Source of the DNA: Ichthyophthirius multifiliis
Taxonomy: Eukaryota; Ciliophora; Oligohymenophorea; Hymenostomatida
Assembly: GCF_000220395.1 (NCBI RefSeq)
Contig: NW_004086444.1
Coordinates: 202,412 to 266,411 of the forward strand
Length of the DNA stretch: 64,000 nt
Reading direction: 5' to 3'
Each line of letters opens with the position of its first letter. Positions within the stretch are counted from its first letter, which is position 1. The position numbers and the translations under genes were made by a program. Shown here one piece after another: positions 26,750-38,306 of this stretch. The notes under the pieces were generated by a model. It made no database searches, had not been told where the DNA came from, and was given only the letters and a program-made list of their open reading frames with translations.

Positions 26750-28484
26750 ATGGAATAAAAAGGTAACAAATATTATTAATTATAATATATATTTTTTAAA
26801 TATATATATAATATTATTATAAGATTATCCTTCAATAGTAATTATTATATAAGTAGAATATTAAATTGTAGATGATTAAGATATAATGAAATTATAAATA
26901 AAAGAATTATGTTGGTAACCAATAAGCATAAATTAAAAGCAACCAATAATTGAATTATAAATCATATAAGAAAATCCAAAAAGCGAATAAGAAAATATAG
27001 TAAAAAATATTTTTTTTAAAAAAAATTATATTATTAATATATTTAAAAAATAGGATAAACAATTAGATTCTATTTTTAAGTTTTTATAGTAAAACTAAGA
27101 TGAAAAAATATGTTTTATGATAACTTGTAGAAATTTTTATAAATATTTGGAATAAAAATATATAAAGTTAATAAACAATTATTAATTTTTCGATTTTTTA
27201 ACATAGGCTAATTACATATTTAATATAAAAGCAGATAATATAATGGAAGTAATAGAATATTTTTCAATAAAATTAGAAATAAAAGAAATAAATTCGTAAA
27301 ATTAAAAATTAGCAACTGCTGTATCTAAAATAGTATAAATAATGATAAGAACAACTATAAAATATAAATATCCTATAAACTAAATTAATTATGTATATAA
27401 AATATATTTAAATTTAAAATTATATTTATATTTATATATTATATACATATATAATTAAATTTATATACATTTATATTAATATATAATATATATTTTTATC
27501 TTTTTTTATTTGTTAATTATATTAGTAAGTAATTATACAATATTAATTTCTAATTTTTTTAAAAAATAATAAAGAAATCATACAAAAATTAATATAAAAA
27601 TCTATAAAATATATTTTTAGACGATTAATTAGATTAAAAATTTTAAGATTCTGAATTAATAACTAAAAATTGTAAATATTAATATTTAAAACTTAGAGGA
27701 TTGCCTTTTAATTCGCGAGAAAGAGATCTTTTTGAATTTTTAGATTTAAAATTATCAAATAAACATATAGCTTTTAGGCATGATTCTGATGGTAGATTTA
27801 GTGGTGAATGCTTTTTAAAAATAAAAGAAGATGAATTAATTCAAAAAATAAAAGAAAAACATTTGAAAAGAATGGGAAGTAGATATATAGAAATATTTTT
27901 TGCTAAGGAAAGTGATTTTTTTTTCGCCTAATAATCATAATAAATAGATAATGATTATTTATATAAATAAAATAATTTATAATAGGATGATTAGGAGATA
28001 AATTTAAATAATTTGGGAATTGTAAAGCTTAGAGGACTTCCTTTTAATGTGACTGAAAGTGAAATTTATGAATTTCTCATAGATTGTGATATTATTGATA
28101 ATGGAGTTTAAAAAGTCATAGAAGGATAAAGACCAACCGGAGAAGCATATGTACTATTTAGTAGTAAAAAAGAAACAGAAAAAGCATTATTAAAGGATAA
28201 AGAAAGAATAGGAGGAAGATATATTGAAATATTTGTCTGTCATTATAAAGAATATAATAACTTTTTATAGAAAAATAAAAATGGAAGAAATAAGAAAAGT
28301 AATAGTCCGAATTTTAAAAATAAAAATAGAAAATATTTTTTTTAAAAATAATAGAATTTTTAAATTAGGAACTTTAAAGAAAGAAAGAGAAGCAAAGATG
28401 AATAAAAATAAAGTGAATTAAAATAATAAAATATATAATAATAATAAATATAATTATAATAAAAATAATAATAATAATAATAAT

Positions 28485-28521
<37 letters not shown>

Positions 28522-28756
28522 TATAATATATTAATAATTTTAGTAATAATAATAATAATTTTCATAATAAAAATCTATAGGTTATTATAATGATTAAAAT
28601 ATTTAAAATTAAATATTATAAAATTTTGATTAACATTTTTTATAAAATCAATAATTTTTTTAATAATATCCTCTCAATTAGTAAAATTATAATAGTTAAA
28701 AAAAACAAAGTCATTTTATTGATAATGATTTTATTCCATTAAATTAATATTATTGA
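26750..28756 (+). CDS. ESRP/Fusilli-like RNA-binding protein with two qRRMs
   Basis: ATG 26750 (MEQK) to TGA 28754-28756, with at least four introns. Two hnRNP F/H-type RRMs are visible: [19 protein letters not shown] ... [17 protein letters not shown] (about 27690-27925) and [19 protein letters not shown] ... [12 protein letters not shown] ... [10 protein letters not shown] (about 28018-28240). Both follow ESRP RRM1/RRM2 closely, including the RYIE(I/V) end. The N-terminal 200 residues hold [18 protein letters not shown] and AVSKIVQIMI, which align in order with the RNase H-like domain of animal ESRPs, although its catalytic acidic residues are not obvious. The C-terminus is glutamine-rich (28430-28740), encoded mostly by TAA. 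The likely role is binding G-rich RNA in splicing or processing in the nucleus. RRM identity is secure; the ESRP relationship is inference from architecture. Confidence 0.8.
28464..28521 (+). repeat. (AAT)n tract read as poly-Gln
   Basis: The trinucleotide run lies in the TAA phase of the ESRP-like reading frame. It therefore encodes glutamine in this code, interrupted by a few Tyr/Leu codons. The frame is the same before and after the run. Confidence 0.85.
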
Positions 28757-29143
28757 TTTTAAATTATACATATTTTTTTATTATTTATTTAAATTTATAA
28801 TAAATAATTTTTCTTCAAGTATTAATTTTACTATTTCAATTTATTATAGTATCAAATTATTTTTATTAATAAATTTTAAATATAAATTAATAAGAAAATT
28901 AATTTTTTTTTTATTATATATATTATTTTTTAAAAAATAATTTTTTTAAATATAATTACAAAAAAAATTTAAGTTATTTAATTTATATATAAATATATAT
29001 TTTGTTATATTATTTATTTCTAAATTTCTTTTCTTTTAACTTTTTTATTGTCTTATAACCTTATTTATTTTTTTAATTAAATTATAATAAAAAGATTTAC
29101 AAAAATATTTATTGTATTATTTTTAATCAAATAATAAATAAAA
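28757..29143. other. Intergenic spacer
   Basis: 387 bases of A/T-rich sequence between two plus-strand genes. It should hold the 3' end of one transcript and the promoter of the next. Nothing specific is recognised. Confidence 0.5.
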
Positions 29144-31593
29144 ATGAAATAAAAGTCTAATTAAGGTTACAAAATTTTCAAAAATTTAAAATTCAAAAAT
29201 GAAGAAATGGAAAAAAATTACTAAAATTTTATAGACAATTAGGTATAAATAAAAAAAAGTTAATTTTAAAAAACCAAAAATAGAAAAAATAATACATATA
29301 TATATTAACTTTAGTATAAATAATAACTGTTTTAGCCAAAATAATATAACAATAAGCTAGTAATTGGAAAGATTTTTTAAATATAGGACTTTTACTATCT
29401 GCAATCATAATAACTAGATTATTACCAAGATTTGTATTTTTAATTAGTTTCATTTTTTAACTCGGAGCTACATATTCAACCATTGATTATTTAAGACCAA
29501 AACTAGAATAATCAACATCTTTTATAAATGGTTAAGTAAATAAAATATATAAACATATATTTTATTTTTAAAAAGAATGTGGGTGCTTATTATCTTCTTG
29601 AAAGTTCAAATTTTGCTTTTGAAGTTTTGGGAATTCTAATATCTTAAATAATTACTATAATAAAATTGAAAAATTTGATGATATTTTAATATTTTTAACT
29701 TATTTTTATTATGATGTTATTCATTTATTTCAAGTATATTAATTGTAAAACTTAAAGACAATCTTTTAGACTTAATTATGATAATAAATAACTTAGTTTA
29801 ATTATGGACTAACATGTTACTAATGAAATTTTTATTATTTAATATAATTGTGGAAGAGTATGTTTATATGGTAAATTAATTAATTAATTAATTATTTTAT
29901 ATTTATTATTTAAAAAAATAAAAATAATAATAATAAAAAAAAAATTATAGATTTAAATGAAAAAGCAAAAATGTTACAAGTTCATAATACATTTGATAAA
30001 TTTTAAAGTTTTTTAAATTAAATTTTAATAAATAAAGTTTAAAATAAAATAACCTAACAAAAATTTACAGTAAAAGAAACTTTAAAAAGCTATTTAATTA
30101 ATAAATTAGCAAAATCAACTGAATAACTAAACACATATTAAAAAAAAATCAGTATTTAAGATTAAAACTATTAAAAAAAAGTTAAAAAAATTAAAAAAAA
30201 TTAAAAAAATAAATATATATATATATAAAAAGCTTTTCGATAATATATTTAACGAATCTGAAAATTTATTTTGTGAGTAAAATTTTGAAAAATTAAATAA
30301 AAAAAAATGTATAATAAATATGACAAAAGTATATATGGATCAAATACTAATAGTATTAAGCTTTGAGCAAAACTATATCGAAAAAAAAGAACTTTAAGAA
30401 AAAAATCATGTTTATGAAAAACTCCTCGTAAACATCCATATAAATTACATATATAAATAAAAAGAAATGCTTAAGCTAATATTAGAAAAAAAATTGAATA
30501 AAGTAAAAACAATGCATATATTACATATGAATAATGTATATGCCATAAAATAATACCTTTTTGGTAAAATAAGAAGCTCTTTTTTAATAAATGCTACCGA
30601 TTTTAATTTTTTTTCAACTATCGAATTACTTAAATAGCTTTTTCCTTAAATTAATATTGAAAATTAAATCTCAGATGATAAAATTCCTATAAAAAATGAC
30701 GAAACATGCATTTCATATATTTTAACTTCTATATGTTCGAGTATAATTTAAAACTAAGATTTAAATAAATTCCAAAACACCGAATAAAATTCTTCAAAAT
30801 TTTCTGATGTAAAATAAAACTAGTAATATATACTTCCTATTACTCCTTAAGAAAACCGAAGTCCTAAAATGGATAAATCATATACAGAAGAAGACTATAA
30901 TAGTCAATAGAAATTAAAAACTAAAATTTAACAAACTAAATAAATATTAATTAATCACCTCATTAAAAAAATATTATTAAAAGAAAAATATTGAAAGAAA
31001 AAAATCAATTCATTATTATGAAAATTTTTAATTTGAAAATTTCAGTTAATTAATTTTGAATAAAAATTGTTATATTCCTTAATTAACTATAAAATAAATT
31101 CAAAAAGATAGTGAATTTTCATAAGATTATATAGAAATAACATTCAAATATTTAAGAAATAGCCAAAAAAGGAAAAGTATTTTATAAGAAGAATTCGAAT
31201 TCGATAATTTAAATTTTAATAATAATAATAAATTTATAAATTAAATAGAAAATAAAATTGTAAAATAATTATTATAGAAAATTACTGCAACAGGAATTTA
31301 AATATAAACAGAAGACAAATTTTAAATTGTTACTTTTAAATTAATGACTGATCTAATAGTTAATAATTAATACAGAGAAAACAGAATACAAAGTTCTTTA
31401 AAATTACAAGATGGAGATATTTTAAACAGAAGAAGTACTAGAAATAGAACAAGTATAAATATATAATTAATTAGTACAAACTCTAATATTTACAATTATC
31501 CTCATAAATCAAGTGCTTCAAAAAAAATTTGTTAATATTTATTTGTTGTAAATGAAGATTAAAGCAATTAATAAAATATAGATAGTATTTATA

Positions 31594-31648
<55 letters not shown>

Positions 31649-31887
31649 CTGATATTAATGATAATGTTGATAATATAAAAAACGATTAAGATGATAATGA
31701 TATCTAAAATCATAATAAAGATAATAATGATAATAATTTTAATAATTATAAGTTTTAGCTAGATCCTAAGTAAAAAATTATTTTTGATTATCTTGATTAA
31801 GTTAAATTAAGTCCTTCTAATATTGTAATTGAAGAATGTTAATAGAATACTTAATAATTATAAAATTCATTAAAATTATTTAAATGA
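29144..31887 (+). CDS. Membrane protein resembling a degenerate histidine kinase
   Basis: ATG 29144 opens MKQKSNQGYKIFKNLKF. A 41-base intron (29243-29283) puts the next exon in frame for several membrane helices (ILTLVQIITVLAKII; NIGLLLSAIIITRLLPRFV). Further introns lie near 29530-29570 and 29870-29950. The central part aligns loosely in order with ciliate histidine kinases: LLVNIHINYIYK sits where S-H-E-x-R-T-P-L-N should be. DFNFFSTIELLKQLFP follows where the helix after HisKA lies, and CISYILTSICSSII stands where the N-box should be. The phospho-accepting motif and the Asn of the N-box are not conserved, so catalysis is unlikely. A phase change around 30810-31000 is best met by a possible 43-base intron (30809-30851). 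The C-terminus is Asn/Asp-rich and ends at TGA 31885-31887. Kinase relationship tentative. Confidence 0.5.
31548..31581 (+). other. 34-base intron preceding a poly-Asn tract
   Basis: GTAAATG...ATATAG. Without it the following trinucleotide run would be read as Gln and hit TGA. With it the run reads as Asn and continues into IITDINDNVDN and the true stop. The frame gain supports the splice sites. Confidence 0.7.
31594..31642 (+). repeat. (AAT)n tract encoding poly-Asn
   Basis: About 16 AAT units near the 3' end of the degenerate kinase-like gene, in the Asn phase after the preceding 34-base intron. Confidence 0.8.
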
Positions 31888-32156
31888 TTGAATATAAAAT
31901 GATAAATAATTTTATTTTTATTATCTTTTTTATTAAAATATATTAATTCAAATATAATTTATATATTTTTATAAAAATTTTTTCTTTATTATATATTTTT
32001 AATTTTTTTATATTCAATTATTAAATTAATTATTTTATTAAATAATTTAATCTATTAAGTATTTTTAATTAATTGATAATTTTTTTATTGTATTCTTTAT
32101 TATTAAATATTATTATATATTATTTAAAATTTAACTTTTTTATAAAAAACAAGAAA

Positions 32157-35100
32157 ATGTTAAATTACGATTAAATTTTAAAATATTTATCAAATAATTT
32201 TTTTTATATTTTTTTAAAATTAAATGAACAACCAAGAAACATTTATTACTGCCTCCTTTAAAACATAATTTTCTATTCATAATTATTAAGTTTTTTTGCT
32301 TATCCTTTAGAATAGTCCAAAAATTTATCTGGAAATATATTTCCTTTGAATATTTTATTATATTATTTGAAATCAACCAGACCTTTTACATTAATATATG
32401 AATAAAAATACTTTTCACTAATCTACGTATTCATAATAGTTATATTAATAGATTTTTTATTTCTCATATCTATATATAAAACGAGATAGTTCAATTAAAA
32501 TAGCATGATAGAAAGTATAAACAAGTAATCTTTTTATGCATATTTTGTTTTAATTTATTGTGAATGGAACTTAGGTTTTTATATAATATGTAAGCTAGAT
32601 CTATATATGCATATAGTTACATTTAAATGTTTAGAAAATATAGTAATAATAGATACAATAAATATAATATTATCAATTGTAGGTATAATATAGACTATAA
32701 TAATATGCATTTTAATAAATATCTTATATACAGATGTAAGCTTTAAATATAACAACAGCTAAATTCAATCTTTAGGAAAGTCTTAATTATTTATATATAT
32801 AATAATTTTATTATAACTAATATTCCATATATACAATATTACTTTTGGAATTTATGTAACAATTCTATTATTATGCATATATGAGATATAGTAAATATAC
32901 ATAGAAAAAATACCAAAAAATAAATTTTAATTTTATGTTTTTAAAGATCAACTTTAATTAGCTGTTTATTGATCAGCATTTTATTTATTATAATAATCGA
33001 ATCTTCTTTTAATTTAGACAAAGAACTTTTTTTAATAATATTAGTTATAATAACTTTAGTATCAGCAAGTTGCTATTAAATAACTTAAAAATAAATAACT
33101 TTGTGCTTTTAAAATTTCGATATAAAAAATCCTTCAGGTATTTTTATCGTTTAAAATATAATAAGTCTTTCTAGAAACGCATAATATTCCCATTAAGATT
33201 TCCTTTTGCTTTTTGGATATTTAAATTCTCATTAAAATGAGTGTGAATAAGAAAATTGCCCTTGCCAAAAAATACGGAAACATAATGAATTTAATAATGA
33301 AAATCTATCATATTTTTAACATTTTTAATAAAACTTTAATAATTTTTTAAATTTAATAAATTAATTTATTGAATATCATATGGAAAATACAAGCGAATAA
33401 TTATTAAATAAAAAAATTGATTTAAATATTTATAATTATATATTCTAATATGTTTATTTTTTAGTTTATTATTAGTAAAGTTATTCCAAAGCATATTATG
33501 AGTTAAAAAAAATGTAAAAAAAATTACAAACTTTTCATTTTTAAATAATTATTAATTGCTTTTGTTATGCTATTTAATTAGAAATTGTCAAAGATTAAGA
33601 AAAGCTTAAATTCTCCCCAAAATTTGAAGATAAATAAAAAATTTAATAAATTGTTTAATATTCCAAAATAATTAATATAGAGGATATTGTGGAAGAAGTT
33701 TTAACTTAAATATGTAACATATTTACATAGAAGATTATTATTATGGAAAATCTAATTAAAGGTTATAATAATTACGATGATTTTAAAAAAGAATTAATAC
33801 AATTACTTATTGATATTGAAAAGTTAGAAAATAAACTGAACAAATAATATTCTTATAATTTAGATAATATTTATCTGATCAAATGTATGATTATTGTAAG
33901 AAATATTTTATTAAATGATGTTATTTAGTTTAATTTATATAATAAAATTTTAAGTGAAAAAATATAAAATGAAAGGGTAGAAAAAATAATATATATATAT
34001 ATTTTAAAAAAATAAAAAGTAGAATGATACTGAAAAGATAAGTGTTATTAATTAAATATAAGGAAGATGTATTACAATAATTATAAAATACAATAATTAT
34101 TAAAATTAAATAATCAATTATACAAAAAGAGCATCTTCTTTTTTTGGATATGACTAGGATGAATTTAAATTAAAAAAATCAGTTAATGTAATAAAATGAA
34201 TACTTTTACTTAAAAAAAAATAAAAAAAGTTATTAATGCCTGCTATAATTTCAGCTAATCATGATACAATAATTTCTACTTTTGTAAAAGGTTTATAAAA
34301 ACCAAAATTAATAAAAAGATATAGAAATACATTTGCATTAAATAAAGAAAAATTTATATTTCCAATAAGGATTTTTATTGATTATTTTTTTAATTACGGA
34401 AGTGAAGAATTAATGTTTTCAGGAATAATATTGAAATAAGAAAAAAAAGAATAATATATAATATTAAACAAAGGAGGTTGGATAGAAGGAATAACTAAAT
34501 AATTTTATGAATTTCTAGAAGATTAAATATGGGAAAAATAAATAGATATAAACATGTTTAATTAATTAAATATACAGTTCTTTAACGAAGATATATTTGA
34601 TGATATTAAAACTTGTTTATAAAAACCAAAATTAATAAAAGATATAGAAATACATTTGCATTAAATAAAGAAAATTTATATTTCCAATAAGGATTTTTAT
34701 TGATTATTTTTTTAATTACGGAAGTGAAGAATTAATGTTTTCAGGAATAATATTGAAATAAGAAAAAAAGAATAATATATAATATTAAACAAAGGAGGTT
34801 GGATAGAAGGAATAACTAAATAATTTTATGAATTTCTAGAAGATTAAATATGGGAAAAATAAATAGATATAAACATGTTTAATTAATTAAATATACAGTT
34901 CTTTAACGAAGATATATTTGATGATATTAAAACTTATAAGGAATTAATAATAACATAATTTGTAGTTCCGATAAGTAAAAATAATATATATATATTAAAA
35001 ATATGTTGTAAAAATTTGTAAATATAAATAAAAATAAATATATGTATAAAAATATATATTTATACATATATACATATATATATATATTTATTTAATATAA

Positions 35101-35903
35101 ATATTTTTTATAGATATAATAGATATAATTAAAATTACCCATAGCTATAAATAATCAAACTAAAACAAAATTGCTTTCATAAATCATTAAGATATTTATT
35201 TAATTTTATTGAAAGAATAATTATACCGTTCCTATTATACTGATTAAACTGTAAAATTTATTGACATTGAACTTTTTATAGAAAAAAACGATTTAAATTA
35301 CCTAAAAAATGGAAAATTAGTTTACCAAGAATATTATATTATTGAAATTGTTAAATTTTCTTTAAATAAAAACATAAAAACAACATTAAACAGTAAAATA
35401 AAAGACATAATAAATAAAGAAGAAAAATAAACCCAAATATAGCCTAAAGGTACTAAATTTGCTTATTTAATGAAATAAGCTACTGAAAATTAATTAAATA
35501 TTGATGAAATTTAATAACAAAAAATAAAATAAAACACAAATTCATCTACTGTTATATAAGCTTTGAGAAAATCTATAAAATAAATTTAAGAAAAGGAGAT
35601 TTAAAATTAATGTTATATATAAAATTAAAATATATGTTTAACTTATTAATAAAATAAAAACTAATAATAAGAATAATAAAAATAAGTAGGTGAAGGTGAA
35701 GGTGAAGGTGAAGAAAAAAAATAAAATAAATTGAGATCAAATTCTTTTTTCAAAAAAGCAAATACGGAAATACTAAAGAATTAACTTAAAAGAAATAAAT
35801 CAGTAGAAAATAATTTATTATATAGTCCAAAAACAAACAATAAAACATTATCTTTATATTTAGGAGTATAACAAAAAAATACTAATAAAAAAATAGAATA
35901 TAT

Positions 35904-35967
<64 letters not shown>

Positions 35968-38243
35968 GATGAAATACAAGAAAAATAATAAGAATAAAGA
36001 AAAGATGAAAATTAAAAAGAATAATCAAATTCCTCATTTATATAAAATAACATTAATTAAGAATAAATATCATCATTTGCTTAAAAAATCTACGAACTTG
36101 TCTAAAACCAAGAAGATGAAGACGACTAACTATACGAAGAAGAAGATGAAGAGGATACAAATCTTATAAAAACTTCCACTTAAAATAAATTAAGTATATC
36201 TATTCATGACGTTTCTTTAACCACGCGAATTTTACTATAAGAAAATATTCTTTATTAGATAAAATAAAACAATTACATCGGTACATCAGAACTATCTACA
36301 GCTGGTCGTAAAAATTAAATCTAAATAATATCTGAAAAAATAAATGTCACAAATAATATAAAAATAATAAATAAAATCGCCAACAATAACATAAACTAAT
36401 AAGGTAATGTAAACAGATATATTTCAATATGTTTTTATACTAAAATATTGTCTTTTGTTATTTATTATTGTATAATGTTGCCTATTTTATTTTCTGGGTT
36501 TAATAATTAAAAAAACGTGTTGTATTTAATGTGGTTTTCTTCTAAAATTTTAATCCCTGTGAGTTAATAAATATAAAATATTCATTTTTAAATATAGTAA
36601 AATAATAATAATATTTAATATTCTTAATTTCTTAAAAATATTTCTTAGAAAGCTTATTAAAAATACTATTTAGCCTATAATTCATTTTTTTAGGAAGAAG
36701 CAAATTATAATTTTTAAAATTAACTTAAAAATTTATAAACAGATAGAATAGTCAATACCTTTTAATAACTTCAAAGTACCTTTTTATAATTTTAATTCTC
36801 TTTTTTGAATTATTTGAGGTTATTATTAACTTATTTTTATGATTTGTAGAATTTTAATTAATTAAATTTATAAGACTATCCCAATAAATTAATTTATTAA
36901 ATTATTGACCTTTCTAAAGGACTAACAGTATTAAATTAGGAAATAGAATAAGCTATTGATTCTGATATTTAGAATATAAATATGGATAATTTGATTATTT
37001 TTGGAATCTTTTCTGTAATTTCGATTATTTTATTTTTAATTCTTATTTTAAAAATTCGAAAAAATGCTTAAAAAGAAGAAAAATTACTTATGTTGATTTC
37101 CCATATTACTGAAAAAGAAGCCCTAAACGAAATCGAAATCAGCAAATTAGCAATTTAACTATTAAAATCATAAGAAGAAGAGTACTTATTTTCTGATTAG
37201 GCCAGAATAAAGAAATAAATAAATGAATAAGACAAAAATACATGCATTTTCAGTATAAACTAAAGTTAAAAAAAGAAAAATATATATCTTAGTGATAGAA
37301 CTACTTACTAAAATATTAATTTTTAAACATAAAGTTATTTTGTGTTTATTCTTTTTTTTATAAGTTTAGGAATATTAATAGGAGTAATTATTTTATATTT
37401 AAAAATCAAAGAATTTTATTATATCTTTATAATAAAAATTATTATAAAAATAAGGGATATTTTTTATTATTTTAATTTATTGATTCCTATTAAACATTAA
37501 TTAATTTAAACTTCAAATATTTAAAAGGTGTAAATGAATATAGTGATGTAATAACATTTTAATAAGTTATATTAAGTAATAAAATAAACTAAAACAATTT
37601 ATATTCTGCCAAAGAGTTTTCTTAAATAAATGCTTTTTATTAAGAAAAAAAATAATCTTCATTTTCTTATTTTTCTGAATCTTTATAATATATTATCGAT
37701 ACTTAAATAAAAGATGAATACTATATCTCATAAGCCTAATAATTAATAAATAAAAGAGGAAATTGTGACAATAGTTAATTGTTTGACGACTTAGAAAGAT
37801 AAGTATGTAAATCTTCATTGGACGGACTTATAAATATAGGTTTTTAAAATAGCATATCTACTATTTTATAAGAAATAAATTTGAGAGATTACGAATAGTT
37901 TACTTTAGGTGACATTTAATTATTAGTTTAGGATTAAATTTTTTTCGAAGAAAATTAAGTGTCTTTATTACATTTTAATATAATAGAAAATATAAGAAAT
38001 ATTTTAAATTAATATACAAATTTATACATATCATAAAATTTATCTGATATAGGAAATTTCTATATTGCACTTGGAGTTTTATATTTATTATTTTTTGAAT
38101 TTGTTCATATTTATATGCAAATCAAATACTTTAATAAATTTAAATACTTATAAAGAGGTTTATTATTAATACCTTTTGAAAGAGCTTCTGAAGATGCTAA
38201 TATTATTAATATGATAAAAATTTCATTAGATATAAAAATATGA
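32157..38243 (+). CDS. TmcB-like multi-pass membrane protein
   Basis: ATG 32157 opens MLNYDQILKYLSNNFFY and the family-typical LLSFFAYPLEQSKN, then several membrane helices to about 33000. The Cys-rich signature GYLNSHQNECEQENCPCQK lies at about 33215-33275. A PAS-region remnant follows (ISANHDTIISTFVKGL, RNTFALNKEKFIFPI, about 34250-34370), then an acidic/Gln-rich linker including GE repeats and poly-Gln. The C-terminal membrane block ends with the family tail IPFERASEDANIINMIKISL and TGA 38241-38243. Introns include a very short one (25 bases, 32939-32963 approximately) and one near 33130. It is a paralogue of the gene at the left edge. The reading frame is broken by the tandem duplication at 34291-34935; deleting the second copy would leave one continuous family-like frame. 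Probably a membrane sensor of unknown ligand. Confidence 0.78.
34291..34935 (+). repeat. Tandem direct duplication, units of 324 and 321 bases
   Basis: Unit 1 is 34291-34614 and unit 2 is 34615-34935. They look identical except at three A homopolymers (5 versus 4, 5 versus 4, 8 versus 7), always one base longer in unit 1. Unit 1 is in frame with the TmcB-like gene; unit 2 is not. Joining the end of unit 1 to the sequence after unit 2 would give a continuous protein (FDDIKTYKELIITQFVVP). Confidence 0.92.
35690..35714 (+). repeat. GGTGAA minisatellite
   Basis: Four tandem six-base units encoding Gly-Glu repeats in the linker of the second TmcB-like protein. They stand out for G content in this AT-rich window. 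Confidence 0.85.
35907..35963 (+). repeat. (TAA)n tract read as poly-Gln
   Basis: About 18 trinucleotide units in the TAA phase of the second TmcB-like gene. They flow directly into CAA-encoded Gln and a Q/E/D-rich segment, so the tract is coding. The standard code would read it as serial stops. Confidence 0.85.
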
Positions 38244-38306
38244 AATTGAAAAAAAAAAATATATTTATATATATATATATATTTTAAACAGGTATATATA
38301 TACTAT

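Noticed and set aside
35903-36169. Poly-Asn protein read from ATG 35903
   Set aside because: The TmcB-like gene uses the Gln phase of this repeat, continuous on both sides; the Asn phase is a shadow.
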